A stretch of 64,000 nt of DNA from Lactobacillus sp. CBA3606 (GCF_002970935.1 NZ_CP027194.1:1550001-1614000), one strand, 5' to 3'. Shown: positions 16,950 to 28,623, counted from the first letter of the stretch. Made by a program: numbers and translations. Notes: a model not told the origin generated them from the sequence alone.

Positions 16950-16985
16950 AATAGACATTAAGCCTGACGCTTATGTCTATTTTTA
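16950..16985 (+). terminator. terminator after the LacI-type gene
   Basis: Stem AATAGACATTAAGC / GCTTATGTCTATT with one bulge and a 5-nt loop, followed by TTTTT on the plus strand. Confidence 0.75.
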
Positions 16986-17004
16986 AGTTGCATTTTATTA
17001 AAAA

Positions 17005-17050
17005 TCTGCTGGTGGTAATCTGAGTTTTCACTTTGATTACCACCAACAGA
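17005..17050 (-). terminator. terminator downstream of galR
   Basis: 16-nt stem with one G-U type mismatch (17005..17020 with 17035..17050), 14-nt loop, followed on the minus strand by TTTTTAAT. A second weaker repeat (AAGTAAGTT/AACTTACTT, about 17114-17162) brackets the galR stop codon. Confidence 0.7.
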
Positions 17051-17158
17051 AATTATTGCACGCAAAAATCGCTATTTCATACTTGTTATATAATGATTTT
17101 AAAAAAGGCGACCTAAAGTAAGTTGGCGTGGCTATCATGACTATCACCTGACACTAAC

Positions 17159-18247
<1,089 letters not shown>

Positions 18248-18253
18248 TTACAT

Positions 18254-19723
18254 TTAATTACTGGCTCTAACTGCCGTGACAAACCGATCAAAAGCCGCTT
18301 GGCCGGCATCATCCCATTTGAAGACCCCCGCGTTAGCAAGCACCTCCGCAAAGACTTGACCCACTTCACGATCCAATATTGGCGTCACATTATCAGCCGT
18401 AAACGTATACTTGGCTTTCAATGCATCGGCCCACGGCTGATGCATTGGTACCATTTGATTATGACGGTCTAAGAGGTATTTTGCAACTTCTTGAAGTTCG
18501 GTTTTTAGCCGGGCAGGTAAAATGGCCCGACCCATGACTTCGATTAAACCAATGTTTTCTTTTTTAATATGTTGCACAGCTTGATGTGGATGAAAAATCC
18601 CATCTGGATAAGCTGCTGACGTTTGGTTATCCCGTAATACCAAGTCTAAAATATATTGATCGCCCACTTTACGTGCAATCGGCGTTGTTGTGTGGTGACG
18701 CGTCGTTCCTGTATAGGCTCGCACGTCAACTGTTTCATCCGAATAGTTTTTCCAGACTTCATGAATCTTAGTTGCCGCATCAAGTAACGCAGTCTGATCT
18801 GAACTAGTCAAACGAATTGTCGACATCGGCCACTTCACGATTCCAGCCGTAACGTTAGCTAGTCCTAAATCAAGCGGACGGTCCAGCGGTGCTTTCATCA
18901 TTGGAAAATCATGACGACCGCCTTGATAATGCTCATGTGACAACATCGATCCACCCACAATTGGCAAATCGGCATTGCTACCGACAAAATAGTGTGGAAA
19001 TTGGGTCACAATCGCTAATAAGTTACTAAAGGTTTGCCGATTAATCACCATTGGCCGATGCACCCGATCTAAGAAGATTGAATGTTCATTAAAGTAGGCA
19101 TAGGGTGAATATTGAAAGCCCCAAGTTTCGCCCGCTAAAGTGAAACGAATCACCCGATGATTACTGCGAGCTGGGTAACCTAGCCGACCCAAGTAGCCTT
19201 CATTCTCTAGACATAGTTGGCACAACGGATAACCATTTTCCGGTTGATTCCGTGCGGCTGCAATGGCTTTTGGATCTTTTTCTGGTTTTGACAAATTAAT
19301 CGTAATTTCTAGCTCGCCAAAATCAGTCTGCGCTGGAAAAACAACATTTTTCGCAATAGCACTCGTTTTAATATAGTCATTTGCTTGACTTAACTGATAA
19401 AAATAATCAGTTGCCGCTTTAGGACTCGTTTGATACTTATCCCAAAAATTTTGATTAACCACGGATGGCAATGGCGTGACTAAATCCATCAATTGATCTG
19501 CTAAAATATCACGTGCCGATTGATCGGCCTCAATCGACTCATTTTGGACGGCCGTTTGCACAAGTGCAGTGGTAAGACTCGTCAGCTGATCATCGGTCGC
19601 GGTCACGACTGGACCTTCACCGACTAAGGCGAGTACCCGATTGGTGACATAAATCCGATCTAAGGCTGTGTATTGTGACGGCGACGCAATGACTGCCGTC
19701 ACAAATTGATTAATGGTTGTCAC
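18254..19723 (-). CDS. galT: UDP-glucose--hexose-1-phosphate uridylyltransferase (class II)
   Basis: A 489-residue GalT of the Firmicute class II type. It swaps UMP between UDP-glucose and galactose-1-phosphate in the Leloir pathway. The active-site segment GSMLSHEHYQGG (about residue 253) is present and the length is normal for class II (class I is about 350). The start is a GTG whose G is the last base of the galE stop codon (TAGTG), so translation is coupled to galE. Third gene of galK-galE-galT-galR. Confidence 0.95.
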   Translation of the reverse strand: MTTINQFVTAVIASPSQYTALDRIYVTNRVLALVGEGPVVTATDDQLTSLTTALVQTAVQNESIEADQSARDILADQLMDLVTPLPSVVNQNFWDKYQTSPKAATDYFYQLSQANDYIKTSAIAKNVVFPAQTDFGELEITINLSKPEKDPKAIAAARNQPENGYPLCQLCLENEGYLGRLGYPARSNHRVIRFTLAGETWGFQYSPYAYFNEHSIFLDRVHRPMVINRQTFSNLLAIVTQFPHYFVGSNADLPIVGGSMLSHEHYQGGRHDFPMMKAPLDRPLDLGLANVTAGIVKWPMSTIRLTSSDQTALLDAATKIHEVWKNYSDETVDVRAYTGTTRHHTTTPIARKVGDQYILDLVLRDNQTSAAYPDGIFHPHQAVQHIKKENIGLIEVMGRAILPARLKTELQEVAKYLLDRHNQMVPMHQPWADALKAKYTFTADNVTPILDREVGQVFAEVLANAGVFKWDDAGQAAFDRFVTAVRASN

Positions 19724-20727
19724 TAGGCTTGCCCTCCCTGATCATCATAGCCGGCGGGATGGCGCTGTTTCCAGTTCCACGCAGTCCGAATAATCTCTTT
19801 GACATCATCATACTGTGGTTGCCAGCCCAAAGTAGCGCGGGCTTTATCACTCGCAGCAATTAAGGTACTTGGATCGCCGGCTCGACGTGGCGCCATCACA
19901 GCTGGAATCGGTTGTCCAGTTACTTCACGAGCAGCATCTAACATTTCTTGATTAGAAAAACCCGTTGAAGAACCTAAGTTAAAGGCTGCACTGGCATGAT
20001 CTTGTTGTAAATAAGTTAATGCCAGAATATGCGCATCCGCTAAATCAACCACGTGGACATAGTCGCGCACGTTGGTGCCATCTGGGGTGGGATAATCATC
20101 ACCAAAAATCTGCAATTGATTCCGTTCACCCGCAGCAACTTGCAAAATAATCGGCACGAGATGCGTTTCTGGGTGATGATCTTCACCGATACTGCCATCT
20201 GGTTTCGCACCAGCTACGTTGAAATAGCGCAATGCAACAAACTTAATTCCGTAAGCGACATCTGACCAATGCATGATTTTTTCCATGGCTAACTTACTTT
20301 CCCCATAAGGATTCGTCGGCACTTGGGGGTCAGTTTCTTTGATGGGAACTTGCTTGGGTTCGCCATAAGTTGCAGCGGTTGATGAAAAGACAATTCGTTT
20401 CACGTCATGTTTTGCCATAACTTCTAGTAATTTCACCATACCAGCCGTATTATTATCAAAATATTTCAACGGATCTTGCATTGATTCTGGTACGACAGAA
20501 AAGGCCGCAAAATGCATAACTCCTTCAATATTTTCCTGATCAAAAACTGAATTCATAAACGTGGTATCCCGAACATCACCTTCATAAAAACGAGCTTGTG
20601 GGTTGATAGCAGCTTGATGTCCCGTCACTAAATTATCAACCACTGCAACATCATAACCCTGTGCAACTAACCGATCGACTGCGTGTGACCCAATATAACC
20701 AGCCCCACCTAAAACTAACACTGCCAT
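19723..20727 (-). CDS. galE: UDP-glucose 4-epimerase
   Basis: A 334-residue short-chain dehydrogenase-type epimerase interconverting UDP-galactose and UDP-glucose. It has the NAD-binding GGAGYIGSH at residues 7-15, SSTAATYG (about 122) and the catalytic YGESK (about 147). Start ATG 20727 follows AGGAGG at 7 nt. It lies 42 nt after galK and overlaps galT by one base, so all three enzymes are made from one transcript. Confidence 0.95.
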   Translation of the reverse strand: MAVLVLGGAGYIGSHAVDRLVAQGYDVAVVDNLVTGHQAAINPQARFYEGDVRDTTFMNSVFDQENIEGVMHFAAFSVVPESMQDPLKYFDNNTAGMVKLLEVMAKHDVKRIVFSSTAATYGEPKQVPIKETDPQVPTNPYGESKLAMEKIMHWSDVAYGIKFVALRYFNVAGAKPDGSIGEDHHPETHLVPIILQVAAGERNQLQIFGDDYPTPDGTNVRDYVHVVDLADAHILALTYLQQDHASAAFNLGSSTGFSNQEMLDAAREVTGQPIPAVMAPRRAGDPSTLIAASDKARATLGWQPQYDDVKEIIRTAWNWKQRHPAGYDDQGGQA

Positions 20728-20769
20728 GTGATTTCCTCCTATTCAATTCCGCTACTTATGCCAAACTCA

Positions 20770-21936
20770 TTAAGCCAATTCTAAAGGTCCATCCGCAATT
20801 TCAGCAATATAGAAATCAGCATCATAGCCGACCGTATCCCGATAAACTTGACCCACGTTTGCCTTAAAAGCGTCAACTTGATCCTTTTCAACAATTGCAA
20901 TTGCACAGCCACCAAAACCGGCCCCAGTCATCCGCGCGCCTAAAACGCCAGGTTGTTGCCAAGCAGTTTCTGCCAAGGTATCTAATTCTTTACCCGTAAC
21001 TTCATAATCAAAATGTAGTGACACGTGTGAAGCGGTCACTAAGCTACCGAAAGTCTTTAAGTCAGCATTAGCCAAAGCCTGCGTTGCTCGGATAGCGCGT
21101 TGATTTTCAAAAACAGCATGCCGGGCGCGTTTAATTAACGTGGCATCATTAATCAGATAGGCCGCTTCATCAAAGTTAGCTTCATCTAAATCACCTAATG
21201 ACTTAATAGCTAACTTCGTTTGGAGGCGTGCCAAGGCTTCTTCACATTCAGCCCGACGTTCATTGTATTTCGAATCTTGAAGTTCGCGCCGTTTATTCGT
21301 ATTCATAATCACAATAACATGATTCCCCAATTTAACAGGGGCGTATGAATAGGCCATGGTATTGGTATCTAATAGGATTGCTTGATCTTTTTTACCCATA
21401 CCAACTGCAAATTGATCCATAATTCCCGAGTTAACGCCGATATAATTATTTTCAACTTTTTGACCTAATTTAACGAGGTCTAATTGGCTAACCGTTAAGT
21501 TAAAGCCAGTCTTTAAAACAATTCCCATCAACAATTCGATAGAAGCTGATGATGATAACCCAGCACCATCTGGTAGATTTCCATGCACATATAAATCAAA
21601 ACCATGATCAAATGTAACGCCGGTCTTCGCTAATTCATCCATCATCCCTTTAGGATAATTCGTCCAACCAGCGGCCTTGTCATAATTTAAATCATGAACA
21701 TCAAACGTCACGATGCCTTGATCCGGAATATTGGCAGAATACATCCGCACCGTGTTATCAGTTCGCGCAGCATAGACCCCGTACGTCCCAATGCTGATTG
21801 CACATGGGAAGACGTGGCCACCATTATAATCTGTATGTTCGCCGATTAAGTTAATCCGACCAGGTGAGAAAAAGACCCGTTCTGGTTCGCTGTCAAAAGT
21901 CGTTTTAAATTCTTGTCGTAAGTCGCTGGTTTTCAT
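20770..21936 (-). CDS. galK: galactokinase
   Basis: A 388-residue GHMP kinase that phosphorylates galactose to galactose-1-phosphate. Signatures: PGRINLIGEHTDYNGG (residues 25-40), the ATP loop GAGLSSSASIEL (about 124) and GARMTGAGFGGCAI (about 345). Start ATG 21936 has GGAGG upstream. First gene of the gal operon, reading away from lacL; the 300-nt region between them holds both promoters and two cre-like or GalR-like boxes. Confidence 0.96.
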   Translation of the reverse strand: MKTSDLRQEFKTTFDSEPERVFFSPGRINLIGEHTDYNGGHVFPCAISIGTYGVYAARTDNTVRMYSANIPDQGIVTFDVHDLNYDKAAGWTNYPKGMMDELAKTGVTFDHGFDLYVHGNLPDGAGLSSSASIELLMGIVLKTGFNLTVSQLDLVKLGQKVENNYIGVNSGIMDQFAVGMGKKDQAILLDTNTMAYSYAPVKLGNHVIVIMNTNKRRELQDSKYNERRAECEEALARLQTKLAIKSLGDLDEANFDEAAYLINDATLIKRARHAVFENQRAIRATQALANADLKTFGSLVTASHVSLHFDYEVTGKELDTLAETAWQQPGVLGARMTGAGFGGCAIAIVEKDQVDAFKANVGQVYRDTVGYDADFYIAEIADGPLELA

Positions 21937-21979
21937 AATTGTAGCCTCCGGTTTATTTTAGTAAAACTTTATCAATCTG

Positions 21980-22008
21980 AATATAAGGCAATTTCCACGG
22001 TTTGTCAA
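21980..22008 (-). promoter_or_regulatory. galK operon promoter
   Basis: Minus strand: TTGACA (22003..22008), 17-nt spacer, TATATT (21980..21985), about 45 nt upstream of galK. A close match to the sigma-A consensus. Confidence 0.75.
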
Positions 22009-22036
22009 TCACTAATTATCCTTGGTTTCACAAAAA

Positions 22037-22050
22037 TGGTAACGCTTTAT
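22037..22050. promoter_or_regulatory. cre-like / GalR-like box upstream of galK
   Basis: TGGTAACGCTTTAT, centred on CG, about 30 nt upstream of the galK -35. It resembles CcpA cre boxes (TGWNANCGNTNWCA, two end mismatches) and could equally be a GalR operator. Confidence 0.4.
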
Positions 22051-22153
22051 CGTATATTTTATTTTTCGATTTATACCTTTAGCAACCAACCTAACTTAGC
22101 CTGGTTTTCACTTGATTAGTAAAACTATTCTAGTTAATTTTAACTAAACATTC

Positions 22154-22201
22154 TATACAAATGCCCAGTTTTGCTTTATATTATTTGTGTAAGCGTTTTA
22201 T
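22154..22201 (+). promoter_or_regulatory. lacL promoter with cre-like box at the start site
   Basis: TATACA (22154..22159), 17-nt spacer, TATATT (22177..22182). TGTAAGCGTTTTAT at 22188..22201 (cre consensus except the last two bases) covers the predicted start of transcription, a typical repressing position for CcpA or GalR. Confidence 0.55.
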
Positions 22202-22236
22202 AAAATGCTGTTATTTTTGAAAGGAGCACCATTTAT

Positions 22237-24129
22237 ATGCAAGCTGACCTTGAGTGGTTGGATGACCCCGAAGTGTTTCGTGTGAATCAACTTCCGGCTC
22301 ATAGTGACCATGCCTTCTATCAAACCAACGCTGAAATAACCCAAACCAGTAGTTACGTGCAATCTTTAAACGGGATTTGGCAATTTAGCTTTGCCAAAAC
22401 CCCGGCGGAACGGCCCTTGAACTTTTATGACCCGAACTTCGATGCTAGTGCGTTTGAATCAATTACGGTGCCTGGTCATATTGAATTAGCCGGCTACGGT
22501 CAGATTCAATACATCAATACGTTATATCCTTGGGAGGGCCAAGTTTTCCGCCGCCCACCCTATACGTTAAATGCAGATCAGTTAGTCTCTGGACTCTTTA
22601 GTGACGCCATTGACAATACCGTCGGTTCATATCTTAAAACATTTGAATTAACGCCTGCATTCCAAGGCAAACGGACAATTATTCAATTTCAAGGCGTTGA
22701 AGAAGCCCTGTATGTCTGGCTAAATGGTCATTTTGTTGGCTATGCAGAAGATAGCTTTACCCCATCTGAATTCGACTTAACGCCGTTCATCACCACCGGT
22801 AAAAATACGTTAGCAGTACGTGTTTACAAGCGCAGTACCGCTGCGTTCATCGAAGATCAGGATATGTTCCGCTTCTCAGGGATTTTTCGCGACGTTAATT
22901 TATTAGCACTCCCGGCCGTCCATATCGCAGACCTCGATTTACGACCAACCGTAACTACCGACTGGCATACTGGCAATTTAGCAGTTACGACCAAGTTATC
23001 ATGTGCAGCTACCACCACAACGGCCACCTTGCAACTCACGGTCACCGATCCAGCTGGTACCGTCATTGCTCAACAAACCCAACCACGGGCCAATACGGTG
23101 ACCTTTGACCCAATCACGGTCACGGACGTTCAACTTTGGGGTCCCGCTACCCCGAACCTCTACCAGGTCACACTAACCGTTTTGACCGCTAATCAGCACA
23201 TCATGGAAGTCGTCCCGTATCAATTTGGCTTCCGGAAAGTCGAACTTCGCGCTGATAAAGTGATTTACGTCAATAATCAACGACTGATCATCAATGGTGT
23301 GAACCGCCATGAATGGAACGCCAAAACCGGCCGCGTCCTATCAATTGCCGACATGCAAGCTGATATTCAAACCATGTTAGCTAATCATATCAACGCTGAC
23401 CGAACTTGCCACTATCCCGATCAACTCCCTTGGTACACTTTATGTGACCAAGCCGGCATTTATTTGATGGCCGAAAACAACTTGGAATCTCATGGTTCTT
23501 GGCAAAAATTAGGCGCCATCGAGCCATCTTATAATGTACCTGGTGATAATCCACACTGGTTAGCCGCAGTAGTGGATCGAGCCCGCACTAACTATGAACT
23601 TTTCAAGAATCATCCCGCCGTTATTTTCTGGTCATTGGGGAATGAATCTTACGCTGGGAGTGATATTGCTGCCATGAACCGTTTCTACAAAACTCATGAC
23701 ACCTCTCGCTTGGTTCATTATGAAGGGGTCGTTCATACGCCCGACTTAAAAGATCAAATTTCAGACGTTGAAAGTCGGATGTATGAAAGTCCTAAAAACA
23801 TTGCCGCTTACTTGGATAATGATCCGCAAAAACCCTTTATCGACTGTGAATACATGCATGATATGGGTAATTCACTAGGCGGTATGCAAGCTTACAATGA
23901 CCTCATTGATCGCTATCCGATGTATCAAGGGGGCTTCATCTGGGACTTTATCGACCAAGCCCTCCTCGTTCATGATCCAATTTCTGGACACGATGTTTTA
24001 CGCTATGGTGGCGATTTTGATGACCGTCACTCAGATTATGAGTTTTCCGGCGACGGGTTGCTATTTGCTGACCGAACCCCAAAACCAGCCATGCAGGAGG
24101 TGAACTATTACTATGGGTTACACAACTAA
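22237..24129 (+). CDS. lacL: beta-galactosidase large subunit LacL (GH2)
   Basis: A 630-residue catalytic subunit of the heterodimeric LacLM beta-galactosidase, cleaving lactose to glucose and galactose. Glycoside hydrolase 2 domains in order: sugar-binding jelly roll (about 50-220), immunoglobulin-like (220-330), TIM barrel (330-625). Acid/base Glu470 is in WSLGNES and nucleophile Glu538 in [16 protein letters not shown] is also present. The C-terminal small-chain domain of LacZ is missing here because it is encoded by lacM. Start ATG 22237 follows GAAAGGAGC. Overlaps lacM by 17 bp. Confidence 0.96.
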   Translation: MQADLEWLDDPEVFRVNQLPAHSDHAFYQTNAEITQTSSYVQSLNGIWQFSFAKTPAERPLNFYDPNFDASAFESITVPGHIELAGYGQIQYINTLYPWEGQVFRRPPYTLNADQLVSGLFSDAIDNTVGSYLKTFELTPAFQGKRTIIQFQGVEEALYVWLNGHFVGYAEDSFTPSEFDLTPFITTGKNTLAVRVYKRSTAAFIEDQDMFRFSGIFRDVNLLALPAVHIADLDLRPTVTTDWHTGNLAVTTKLSCAATTTTATLQLTVTDPAGTVIAQQTQPRANTVTFDPITVTDVQLWGPATPNLYQVTLTVLTANQHIMEVVPYQFGFRKVELRADKVIYVNNQRLIINGVNRHEWNAKTGRVLSIADMQADIQTMLANHINADRTCHYPDQLPWYTLCDQAGIYLMAENNLESHGSWQKLGAIEPSYNVPGDNPHWLAAVVDRARTNYELFKNHPAVIFWSLGNESYAGSDIAAMNRFYKTHDTSRLVHYEGVVHTPDLKDQISDVESRMYESPKNIAAYLDNDPQKPFIDCEYMHDMGNSLGGMQAYNDLIDRYPMYQGGFIWDFIDQALLVHDPISGHDVLRYGGDFDDRHSDYEFSGDGLLFADRTPKPAMQEVNYYYGLHN

Positions 24130-25078
24130 TCAGCTTCATGTCATTTACGGTGATGGGGCACTCGGTGTGAGCGGTGCCGACTTTCACTACCTTTTTAGCT
24201 ACGAACGCGGTGGGTTAGAGTCCTTACAAATTCACGGTAAAGAATGGCTTTATCGCACGCCAAAACCTACTTTCTGGCGGGCCACGACCGATAACGACCG
24301 CGGTAACCATTTCTCAGAAAAATCCGCACAATGGTTAGCGGCCAATCAGTTCAGCCCTTGTACGCAAGTCGCGGTAAGTATCGATGGTCAGCTCTTACCT
24401 GAGTTGCCAATTGCGCCGTTGAATAATCGTTACACTAATAACGAAACTGCGGCTGAGGTTGCTCTAACCTTCACCTTCAGTACCAATACGGTGCCCAGCA
24501 CACCAGTCACCATCACCTATACGGTCACCGGTACCGGAAAAATACACGTCCAAGTCCACTTTACGGGCAATGCCGCTTTACCAGACTTACCCGCTTTGGG
24601 ACTACGCTTAATCATGCCAACTACCGCAACTGGTTTTGACTACACCGGTCTCGCTGGTGAAACCTACCCTGATCGTCAAGCCGGCGCAGCTCACGGAACT
24701 TACCACATTGATGGCTTACCAGTTACTCCTTATCTAGTGCCACAAGACTGTGGGATGCACATGGCGACCCAACAAGTCACCGTCACCCGTGATCAAACCC
24801 AAAACAATGCCGATCAAGCGAGGATGCCGTTTGCTTTAACCTTTGAACAAGCGACACATCCTTTCGCCTTTAGTTGCTTACCTTATACGGCTGAAGAACT
24901 CGAAAATGCGACTCACATGGAAGAATTACCCTTGCCACGACGGACTGTATTAACGATTTACGGCGCTGTACGTGGCGTTGGCGGGATTGATAGTTGGGGC
25001 GCCGACGTCGATGCTCAGTATCATATTCCAGCCAGTCAAGCTATTGATTTTGACTTTAATATTAGTCCTAAACACTGA
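24113..25078 (+). CDS. lacM: beta-galactosidase small subunit LacM
   Basis: A 321-residue protein corresponding to domain 5 (Bgal_small_N) of LacZ; it pairs with LacL to complete the active site. Recognisable stretches: [32 protein letters not shown] and the C-terminal [22 protein letters not shown]. The gene starts inside the end of lacL in another frame, with GGAGG in the lacL coding sequence 12 nt before ATG 24113, the known arrangement for heterodimeric lactobacillus enzymes. A terminator follows at once. Confidence 0.95.
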   Translation: MGYTTNQLHVIYGDGALGVSGADFHYLFSYERGGLESLQIHGKEWLYRTPKPTFWRATTDNDRGNHFSEKSAQWLAANQFSPCTQVAVSIDGQLLPELPIAPLNNRYTNNETAAEVALTFTFSTNTVPSTPVTITYTVTGTGKIHVQVHFTGNAALPDLPALGLRLIMPTTATGFDYTGLAGETYPDRQAGAAHGTYHIDGLPVTPYLVPQDCGMHMATQQVTVTRDQTQNNADQARMPFALTFEQATHPFAFSCLPYTAEELENATHMEELPLPRRTVLTIYGAVRGVGGIDSWGADVDAQYHIPASQAIDFDFNISPKH

Positions 25079-25095
25079 CATTTATTTAAAATTTC

Positions 25096-25125
25096 GAGCT
25101 TGGGTTTAACCTCAAGCTCTTTTTT
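25096..25125 (+). terminator. terminator after lacM
   Basis: Stem GAGCTTG/CAAGCTC (25096..25102 with 25113..25119) followed by TTTTTTT. Confidence 0.85.
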
Positions 25126-25229
25126 AATGCCCGAAAATTGAGCGCTAAATGCTAAGTCTCGGTACCACTGCAACAGCCAAATTAACTTCGTTGGTAAAAC
25201 CATCGTTAAACTTTTTAGTAAAATAGTTA

Positions 25230-25258
25230 TTGACATCTTTACTGAAAACGATTACATT
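25230..25258 (+). promoter_or_regulatory. lacS promoter with embedded cre site
   Basis: TTGACA (25230..25235), 17-nt spacer, TACATT (25253..25258). TGAAAACGATTACA at 25243..25256 matches the cre consensus (TGWNANCGNTNWCA) fully and overlaps the spacer and -10, predicting direct CcpA repression by glucose. Confidence 0.8.
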
Positions 25259-25299
25259 AAGACTTGTAATTCATAACGAGAAAGATGTGAGGCGATACT

Positions 25300-27252
25300 A
25301 TGACTGATTCTGTAACGACTAAAAGTAAATCGCGACGCGTAACTTCGCAATTAGCTTATTCCTTTGGGGCTTTCGGGCATGATGCGTTCTATGCAACGCT
25401 ATCCACGTACTTTATTATGTTCGTCACTTCCCACTTATTTGACAAGAGCAGCGGTGCTCAAGGTTCCAAGATGATTGCGTCCATTACGTTAATCATCGCT
25501 GCCTTACGCTTCGTCGAATTGGCGATTGATCCTTTGATTGGGAACGCCATCGACAATACCAACTCACGCTGGGGACATTTCAAACCTTGGATTGTCATTG
25601 GCGGGACGATTGGTTCAATTGTCTTAGCTATTTTATTCACTGACATGGGTGGACTCAATGCTTCTAACCCGGTCCTATATTTAATTATTTTTGCTATTTT
25701 ATACATCACAATGGATATCTTTTATTCCTTTAAAGACGTTGGTTTTTGGTCCATGATTCCAGCAATTTCATTTGATTCGGCAGAACGTGAAAAGACGGCC
25801 ACCTTCGCTCGAGTTGGCTCAAATATCGGGGCCAACTTAGTTGGCATCGTTGTTATGCCAATCGTCTTATACTTCTCGGTGAACGCTAACAGTGGTCAAG
25901 GTGATAACCGAGGTTGGTTGGCCTTTGGCTTAATCATCGCCTTAGTTTCTTGGATCTCCGCGATGGCAGTTGCTGCCGGCACCAAAGAAAATGAGTCTGA
26001 ATTACGTCAAAATACTGAAAAAACGACTTTCAAAGACGTCTTCAAGGTTTTGGGTCGTAACGATCAATTAATGTGGTTAGCCCTTACCTATGGGATTTAT
26101 ACGGCTGGGATTGCCATCACCAACTCTCTGGAACTCTATTACTTCACCTATATTTTAGGGAACGCTTCTGAATATACCTTGCTAGCCAGCTTGAATGCGA
26201 TCATCGGGATCTTTTCTGTTTTGGCTTTCCCATCACTAGCCAAGAAATTCAGTCGTCGCAAAGTCTTCTTCTTAGCGATTGCCATCATGATGGTCGCCTT
26301 AGCTCTATTCACGTTCTCCGGTCAATCTTTAGCCTTAGTTTTGACGGCTGCTGTCTTATTCTACATTCCACAACCATTGATTTTCTTAGTTGTCCTAATG
26401 GTCTTAAGTGATTCCGTAGAATACGGGCAACTAAAGTTTGGGCACCGTGACGAATCTTTAACTTTATCCGTTCGCCCATTGTTAGATAAACTAGGCGGCG
26501 CCGTTTCCAACGGGATTGTTGGTTTGACTGCCGTTTGGGCCGGGATGACTGCCGGCGCAACTGCGGGTGACATTAGTACTCATGGGCAAATGATTTTTAA
26601 ATTAATGATGTTTGGCGTTCCGGCACTGATGATTCTAATCGGAACGTTTATCTTCTTCAAAAAAGTCACTTTAGATGAAACCATGCACGCTAGCATTGTG
26701 GACGAACTCGAAAAGACTTGGCACAAACATCTAGATACCGATGAAACACCAGCCGAGGTTGAAGCTGAAGCAACGGCCACGACCAGCTACCAACTGCCGG
26801 TCAGTGGAACGTTACAAAAGTTAAGTACCGTTGGTAATCAGACCTTTGCCAGTGGCGATATGGGTCGGGGATTTGCAATTAAACCGACGGATGGTGGTGT
26901 CTATGCCCCGTTTAACGGGATTGTTGAAGCCACCTTTCCAACACGTCATGCTATTGGGCTGCGCTCAGACACCGGAATCTTAACCTTGATTCATATCGGG
27001 ATTGGGACCGTTAACTTACGCGGTACCGGTTTCGTACAATATGTTCAAAAAGGCGACCGGGTCACTCAAGGTCAAGAATTGATTGAATTTTGGGCACCAG
27101 CAATTACTAAAGCTGGTTTAGATGACACCGTCATGGTCGTTATCACCAATCATCAAGCCATTCAAAGCTTTGATTACTTGAAACATACCGGAACCGCCAC
27201 ACACGGCGAGGCGATTTTAAAACTTTCGAGTCCCGCTGCTAAGCAAGACTAA
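25300..27252 (+). CDS. lacS: lactose/galactose permease LacS (GPH family with EIIA domain)
   Basis: A 650-residue secondary transporter. Residues about 15-470 form twelve membrane helices of the glycoside-pentoside-hexuronide family, moving lactose or galactose with protons or by lactose/galactose exchange. Residues about 490-645 are a cytoplasmic glucose-type EIIA domain with the HPr-phosphorylated His565 in LTLIHIGIGTVNL, used for regulation rather than PTS transport. Start ATG 25300 has a weak GTGAGG site. The gene is separated from lacLM by a terminator and has its own CcpA-type promoter. Confidence 0.94.
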   Translation: MTDSVTTKSKSRRVTSQLAYSFGAFGHDAFYATLSTYFIMFVTSHLFDKSSGAQGSKMIASITLIIAALRFVELAIDPLIGNAIDNTNSRWGHFKPWIVIGGTIGSIVLAILFTDMGGLNASNPVLYLIIFAILYITMDIFYSFKDVGFWSMIPAISFDSAEREKTATFARVGSNIGANLVGIVVMPIVLYFSVNANSGQGDNRGWLAFGLIIALVSWISAMAVAAGTKENESELRQNTEKTTFKDVFKVLGRNDQLMWLALTYGIYTAGIAITNSLELYYFTYILGNASEYTLLASLNAIIGIFSVLAFPSLAKKFSRRKVFFLAIAIMMVALALFTFSGQSLALVLTAAVLFYIPQPLIFLVVLMVLSDSVEYGQLKFGHRDESLTLSVRPLLDKLGGAVSNGIVGLTAVWAGMTAGATAGDISTHGQMIFKLMMFGVPALMILIGTFIFFKKVTLDETMHASIVDELEKTWHKHLDTDETPAEVEAEATATTSYQLPVSGTLQKLSTVGNQTFASGDMGRGFAIKPTDGGVYAPFNGIVEATFPTRHAIGLRSDTGILTLIHIGIGTVNLRGTGFVQYVQKGDRVTQGQELIEFWAPAITKAGLDDTVMVVITNHQAIQSFDYLKHTGTATHGEAILKLSSPAAKQD

Positions 27253-27260
27253 AGTCATTG

Positions 27261-27305
27261 AAAAAGCAATCCGCACCGGCAAATAGCTGGCGCAGATTGC
27301 TTTTT
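27261..27305 (+). terminator. terminator after lacS
   Basis: Stem AAAAAGCAATC/GATTGCTTTTT (27261..27271 with 27295..27305), further pairing inside, T-rich end. Confidence 0.8.
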
Positions 27306-27418
27306 GTTCACAGCCCCCCTCGGCGCCATGTCGGCCACCACTTTCACTGCTAAAGTTCGTTAGTTTAAAGCACAAATGTAAAATTTTATGTTATGATAAT
27401 AATATTATTATTAGGTAC

Positions 27419-27456
27419 AGTTAGGGTCCCATCAAATTGATGGGGCCCTAACTTTT
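27419..27456. terminator. terminator between lacS and galM
   Basis: 17-nt stem with one mismatch (27419..27435 with 27437..27453), 1-nt apparent loop that would open to a larger one, followed by TTTT on plus. It ends 7 nt from the galM stop and can serve both directions. Confidence 0.75.
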
Positions 27457-27462
27457 AGTCGT

Positions 27463-28491
27463 TTAGTTTAATGCTTCATATTGATACCTAATCGTATGTG
27501 TCACCGGATGTCCTGGCCGCAATACGATATCACCAAAATCAGGATGATTAATCGCATCTGGTAAGGTTTGAGCTTCCGTCGCTAATGCCGTATATTGATG
27601 AGCGGCTTCCTTAGTTGCATCAAACGGATTAGCCGTATAAATAATCAAGCTATTCCGATCAGAATAGAGCTTTACTTGCCGATGCTGGTCGGTATCACCA
27701 ATTACCGCAATGGGCGTTGTCGCACTAGGCGTCACTTCGTAAGCATCATCGAATTCAATCCCTTGACTGGTCGCTTTCAATTGATCCAAAGCCGCTTGAA
27801 CTGGTTGCGGTTCATTGAAATCATAAGCAGTCTTGCTAACTGGTAACCGTTGACCGGTTGGCACCTTTTCAGCATCAAACTCTAAGCGCTTAGCACTAGT
27901 GATTTGTAGCCATTGATGGGCCAATGAGGTCCGATCATCCGCCACGTTCCAATAGACGTGGTTCGTTGGATTGAAGAGTGTCGCCGCATCCGTATCACCT
28001 GTAAAAGCAATCGAAACACGATCTTGATTATCTAAAGTAAACTTAATTTGCACAGCTAAATTACCCGGATAATGATCGGTCGTCGTTGTGATTTGCCGTT
28101 GTAGGGTCACGCTAGCACTATCCGCTGTCTGACTTAACTGACCCGCAAAATTCAAGGTATTAAACCCGTGCTGGCCCCCATGCAAAGAATGGGTTTGCTC
28201 ATTCATATCAACGTTATAACGTTGATCGTCAATCTTAAAGCTAGCACCGCCGATACGACCTGCGACACGCCCAATCGATTGGCATAAGCAGTACCCGACG
28301 CGTTGATAGTCTGCCATGTTGTCTAGGCCCCAAATCAAAGGCCGCTCGACGCCATTTTCCACAACGACAAACTCTTGCCACGTTCCCCCATAACTCAAAA
28401 CTGAGATACGAGTTTGGTGATCATTAATTAACGTATATCGCATAATATCTTGACCGGCTAACTGGTCAAAAACTGTTGCTTTCGTTTCCAA
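27463..28491 (-). CDS. galM: aldose 1-epimerase (galactose mutarotase)
   Basis: A 342-residue mutarotase interconverting alpha and beta galactose or glucose, needed because LacLM releases beta-galactose and GalK uses alpha. Visible motifs: SLHGGQHGFN (about residue 97), NPTNHVYWNV with the catalytic His (about 177), GIEFDDAYEV (about 240). Length is normal. It stands alone on the minus strand but belongs to the gal/lac regulon by position and by a cre-like box upstream. Confidence 0.93.
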   Translation of the reverse strand: METKATVFDQLAGQDIMRYTLINDHQTRISVLSYGGTWQEFVVVENGVERPLIWGLDNMADYQRVGYCLCQSIGRVAGRIGGASFKIDDQRYNVDMNEQTHSLHGGQHGFNTLNFAGQLSQTADSASVTLQRQITTTTDHYPGNLAVQIKFTLDNQDRVSIAFTGDTDAATLFNPTNHVYWNVADDRTSLAHQWLQITSAKRLEFDAEKVPTGQRLPVSKTAYDFNEPQPVQAALDQLKATSQGIEFDDAYEVTPSATTPIAVIGDTDQHRQVKLYSDRNSLIIYTANPFDATKEAAHQYTALATEAQTLPDAINHPDFGDIVLRPGHPVTHTIRYQYEALN

Positions 28492-28507
28492 GGTAATCCC
28501 TCCATAT

Positions 28508-28533
28508 TTAAAACGCTTTCATCGTTAATTATA
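28508..28533 (-). promoter_or_regulatory. galM promoter -10 and cre-like box
   Basis: Minus strand TATAAT (28528..28533) with no strong -35. TGAAAGCGTTTTAA (28508..28521 read on minus) matches cre except near its end and covers the start of transcription. Confidence 0.55.
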
Positions 28534-28578
28534 GCCTATTTAAACTGGAATTGATATTATTTTAGTAAAAGTTTAACT

Positions 28579-28620
28579 AAAAAGCGTTAGTCCTTCGCTT
28601 GCGAAAAACTAACGCTTTTT
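28579..28620 (-). terminator. terminator of the hydroaromatic operon
   Basis: Perfect 13-bp stem AAAAAGCGTTAGT/ACTAACGCTTTTT (28579..28591 with 28608..28620), T run on minus, 3 nt after the stop of the flavoprotein reductase. Confidence 0.85.
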
Positions 28621-28623
28621 CAA

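Noticed and set aside
24113-24129. Overlap of lacL and lacM read as a frameshifted single lacZ
   Set aside because: The 17-bp overlap with an internal GGAGG is the normal arrangement of heterodimeric LacLM, and both proteins have full lengths.
27380-27456. AT-rich palindrome (AATAATATTATT region) plus GC-rich hairpin as a possible small RNA or riboswitch
   Set aside because: The hairpin ends with T's beside the galM stop and is fully explained as a terminator; no conserved aptamer-like structure is visible.
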